Both the position numbers and the translations under genes were made by a program. Below are positions 63,028-64,000 of a DNA stretch of 64,000 nucleotides, piece after piece. The DNA is taken from positions 1,517,533 to 1,581,532 of the forward strand of contig NZ_FNJH01000001.1 of assembly GCF_900103225.1 (NCBI RefSeq). Direction: 5' to 3'. Origin of the DNA: Pseudomonas congelans (GTDB lineage: Bacteria > Pseudomonadota > Gammaproteobacteria > Pseudomonadales > Pseudomonadaceae). A model generated the notes under the pieces. It saw only the letters and a list, made by a program, of their open reading frames with translations, had not been told where the DNA came from and did not search any database. The stretch's first letter is position 1; every line of letters begins with the position of its first letter.

Positions 63028-64000
63028 TTAAACAGCCAGTTGCGGGCGGGTCGAGATGTGCCGGTAGAGCACCAGTGTGGCGCCCAGCGCACAGGCTGCA
63101 GCGAACGTCATCCAGTAAGCAGGCGCCGCCTTGTCGCCGGTCAGGTGGATCAACCAGGTCGAGATCGCCGGAGTGAAACCACCGAAAACCGCCGTCGCCA
63201 GGCTGTAGGCCAGCGAGAAACCGGCAACGCGAACCTCTACCGGCATGATTTCCGTCAGCGCCGGGATCATCGCGCCGTTATACAAGCCGTAGAGGAACGA
63301 GAACCACAACAGCACTTCCAGCATATGGCCGAAGCTGGGCGCCAAGGCGAGGAACGACAGCGCCGGGTAAGCACTGATGATGGTCAGCAGCGTCATCGCG
63401 ACCAACAGTGGTTTGCGCCCGAAGCGGTCGCTCAGCATGCCGCCGACCGGCAGCCAGATAAAGTTGGAGACACCGACCAGCAGTGTCACCAGAAGCGCAT
63501 CGGCGGTACTCAGGTTGAGTACGGTTTTGCCGAACGTCGGTGCATAGATGGTGATCAGATAAAACGTGGTAGTGGTCATCGCCACCATAAGCATTCCGGC
63601 AATCACTACGCGCCAGTTTTGCAGCAGCGTTGCGAACACCTGTCGCATGGTCGGGCGGTGAGAGCGAGTAGCGAACTCTTCGGTTTCCTGGAGGCTGCGG
63701 CGCAACAGGAAAATGAACGGGATAATCAGGCAACCGATGGCGAACGGAATTCTCCAGCCCCAGTCGGCGACAGCAGCAGGGGCCATCCATTGGTTCAAGC
63801 CATAACCCAGTGCAGCGGCGACGACGATTGCCACCTGCTGACTACCTGACTGCCAACTGGTGTAAAAGCCCTTGCGGCCGGGTGTCGCCATCTCTGCCAG
63901 ATACACTGACACCCCACCCAATTCCGCGCCGGCAGAGAAACCTTGCAGCAAGCGGCCGACCAATACCAATGCAGGTGCCCACAAGCCGATGCTCGCGTAA
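63028..64000 (-). CDS. MFS transporter (MHS-type), N-terminus cut by window edge
   Basis: The open frame runs through the right window edge; about 323 residues are visible and roughly 110 N-terminal residues are missing. Motifs include [54 protein letters not shown] between TM6 and TM7, [15 protein letters not shown] and [43 protein letters not shown]. These identify the metabolite:H+ symporter family that takes up citrate, tricarballylate, ketoglutarate or similar acids. It is probably co-transcribed with the binding protein 15 bp downstream. Confidence 0.9.
   Translation of the reverse strand, partial: YASIGLWAPALVLVGRLLQGFSAGAELGGVSVYLAEMATPGRKGFYTSWQSGSQQVAIVVAAALGYGLNQWMAPAAVADWGWRIPFAIGCLIIPFIFLLRRSLQETEEFATRSHRPTMRQVFATLLQNWRVVIAGMLMVAMTTTTFYLITIYAPTFGKTVLNLSTADALLVTLLVGVSNFIWLPVGGMLSDRFGRKPLLVAMTLLTIISAYPALSFLALAPSFGHMLEVLLWFSFLYGLYNGAMIPALTEIMPVEVRVAGFSLAYSLATAVFGGFTPAISTWLIHLTGDKAAPAYWMTFAAACALGATLVLYRHISTRPQLAV

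Overview
This window looks like chromosomal DNA of a plant-associated fluorescent pseudomonad of the Pseudomonas syringae group. The grounds are gene content: a perfect HrpL-type promoter (hrp box) in front of two type III effector-like genes, a serralysin aprA-inh-aprDEF cluster, a stand-alone rhlA, a glucarate catabolic module and a complete set of T2SS inner-membrane and pilus genes. No rRNA, insertion sequence, phage gene or CRISPR array is visible. One tRNA-Ser(UGA) lies near the right end.

Layout. 1-10.8 kb: a truncated FAN1/VRR-NUC-type nuclease, a nucleoside deoxyribosyltransferase, a LysR/AbrB-type permease pair, an AGE-family sugar isomerase, a chemoreceptor, glycerate kinase with a CdaR-type diacid regulator, and a lipoprotein hydrolase. 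10.8-13.1 kb: an A/T-richer island with two tandem ADP-ribosyltransferase-like effector genes behind one hrp box. The promoter-proximal copy is broken by one in-frame TGA; the distal copy is intact but has Lys where the catalytic Arg is expected. 13.2-18.9 kb: FadR-type regulator, glucarate transporter and dehydratase, a DUF1345 membrane protein and a D-2-hydroxyacid dehydrogenase. 19.3-20.6 kb: an unusual protein with a disordered N-terminus and a GH5-like barrel. 20.7-26.8 kb: TonB-dependent receptor, nicotinamidase, FNT-family channel and a two-component system. 27.3-33.9 kb: rhlA (HAA biosurfactant), an RND efflux remnant, an amidohydrolase/MFS/GntR cluster, another MFS exporter and an esterase. 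34-44.1 kb: one long, tightly overlapped type II secretion operon in the order E-F-G-H-I-J-K-L-M-C-D. 44.2-47.6 kb: a tiny secreted protein and a large exported GH3 beta-glucosidase. 47.7-53.4 kb: TetR, GNAT, LysR, 2,5-dioxovalerate dehydrogenase and a SolA-like amine oxidase. 53.4-59.8 kb: the alkaline protease, its inhibitor and its type I secretion system. 60.3-64 kb: a YccA/BI-1 protein, tRNA-Ser, LysR, an orphan ModA-like binding protein and a truncated MFS transporter.

How it fits together. The window combines host-directed secretion (T3SS effectors, T2SS, type I protease export, surfactant) with use of plant-derived acids and sugars. GudP and GudD import and dehydrate glucarate, and the dioxovalerate dehydrogenase at 50.2 kb would finish that route to 2-oxoglutarate. 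The intermediate KdgD-type step is not in the window. The strongest candidate for something new is the effector pair at 11-13.1 kb, followed by the GH5-like protein at 19.3 kb and a hairpin that would bury the ribosome-binding site of gspE.
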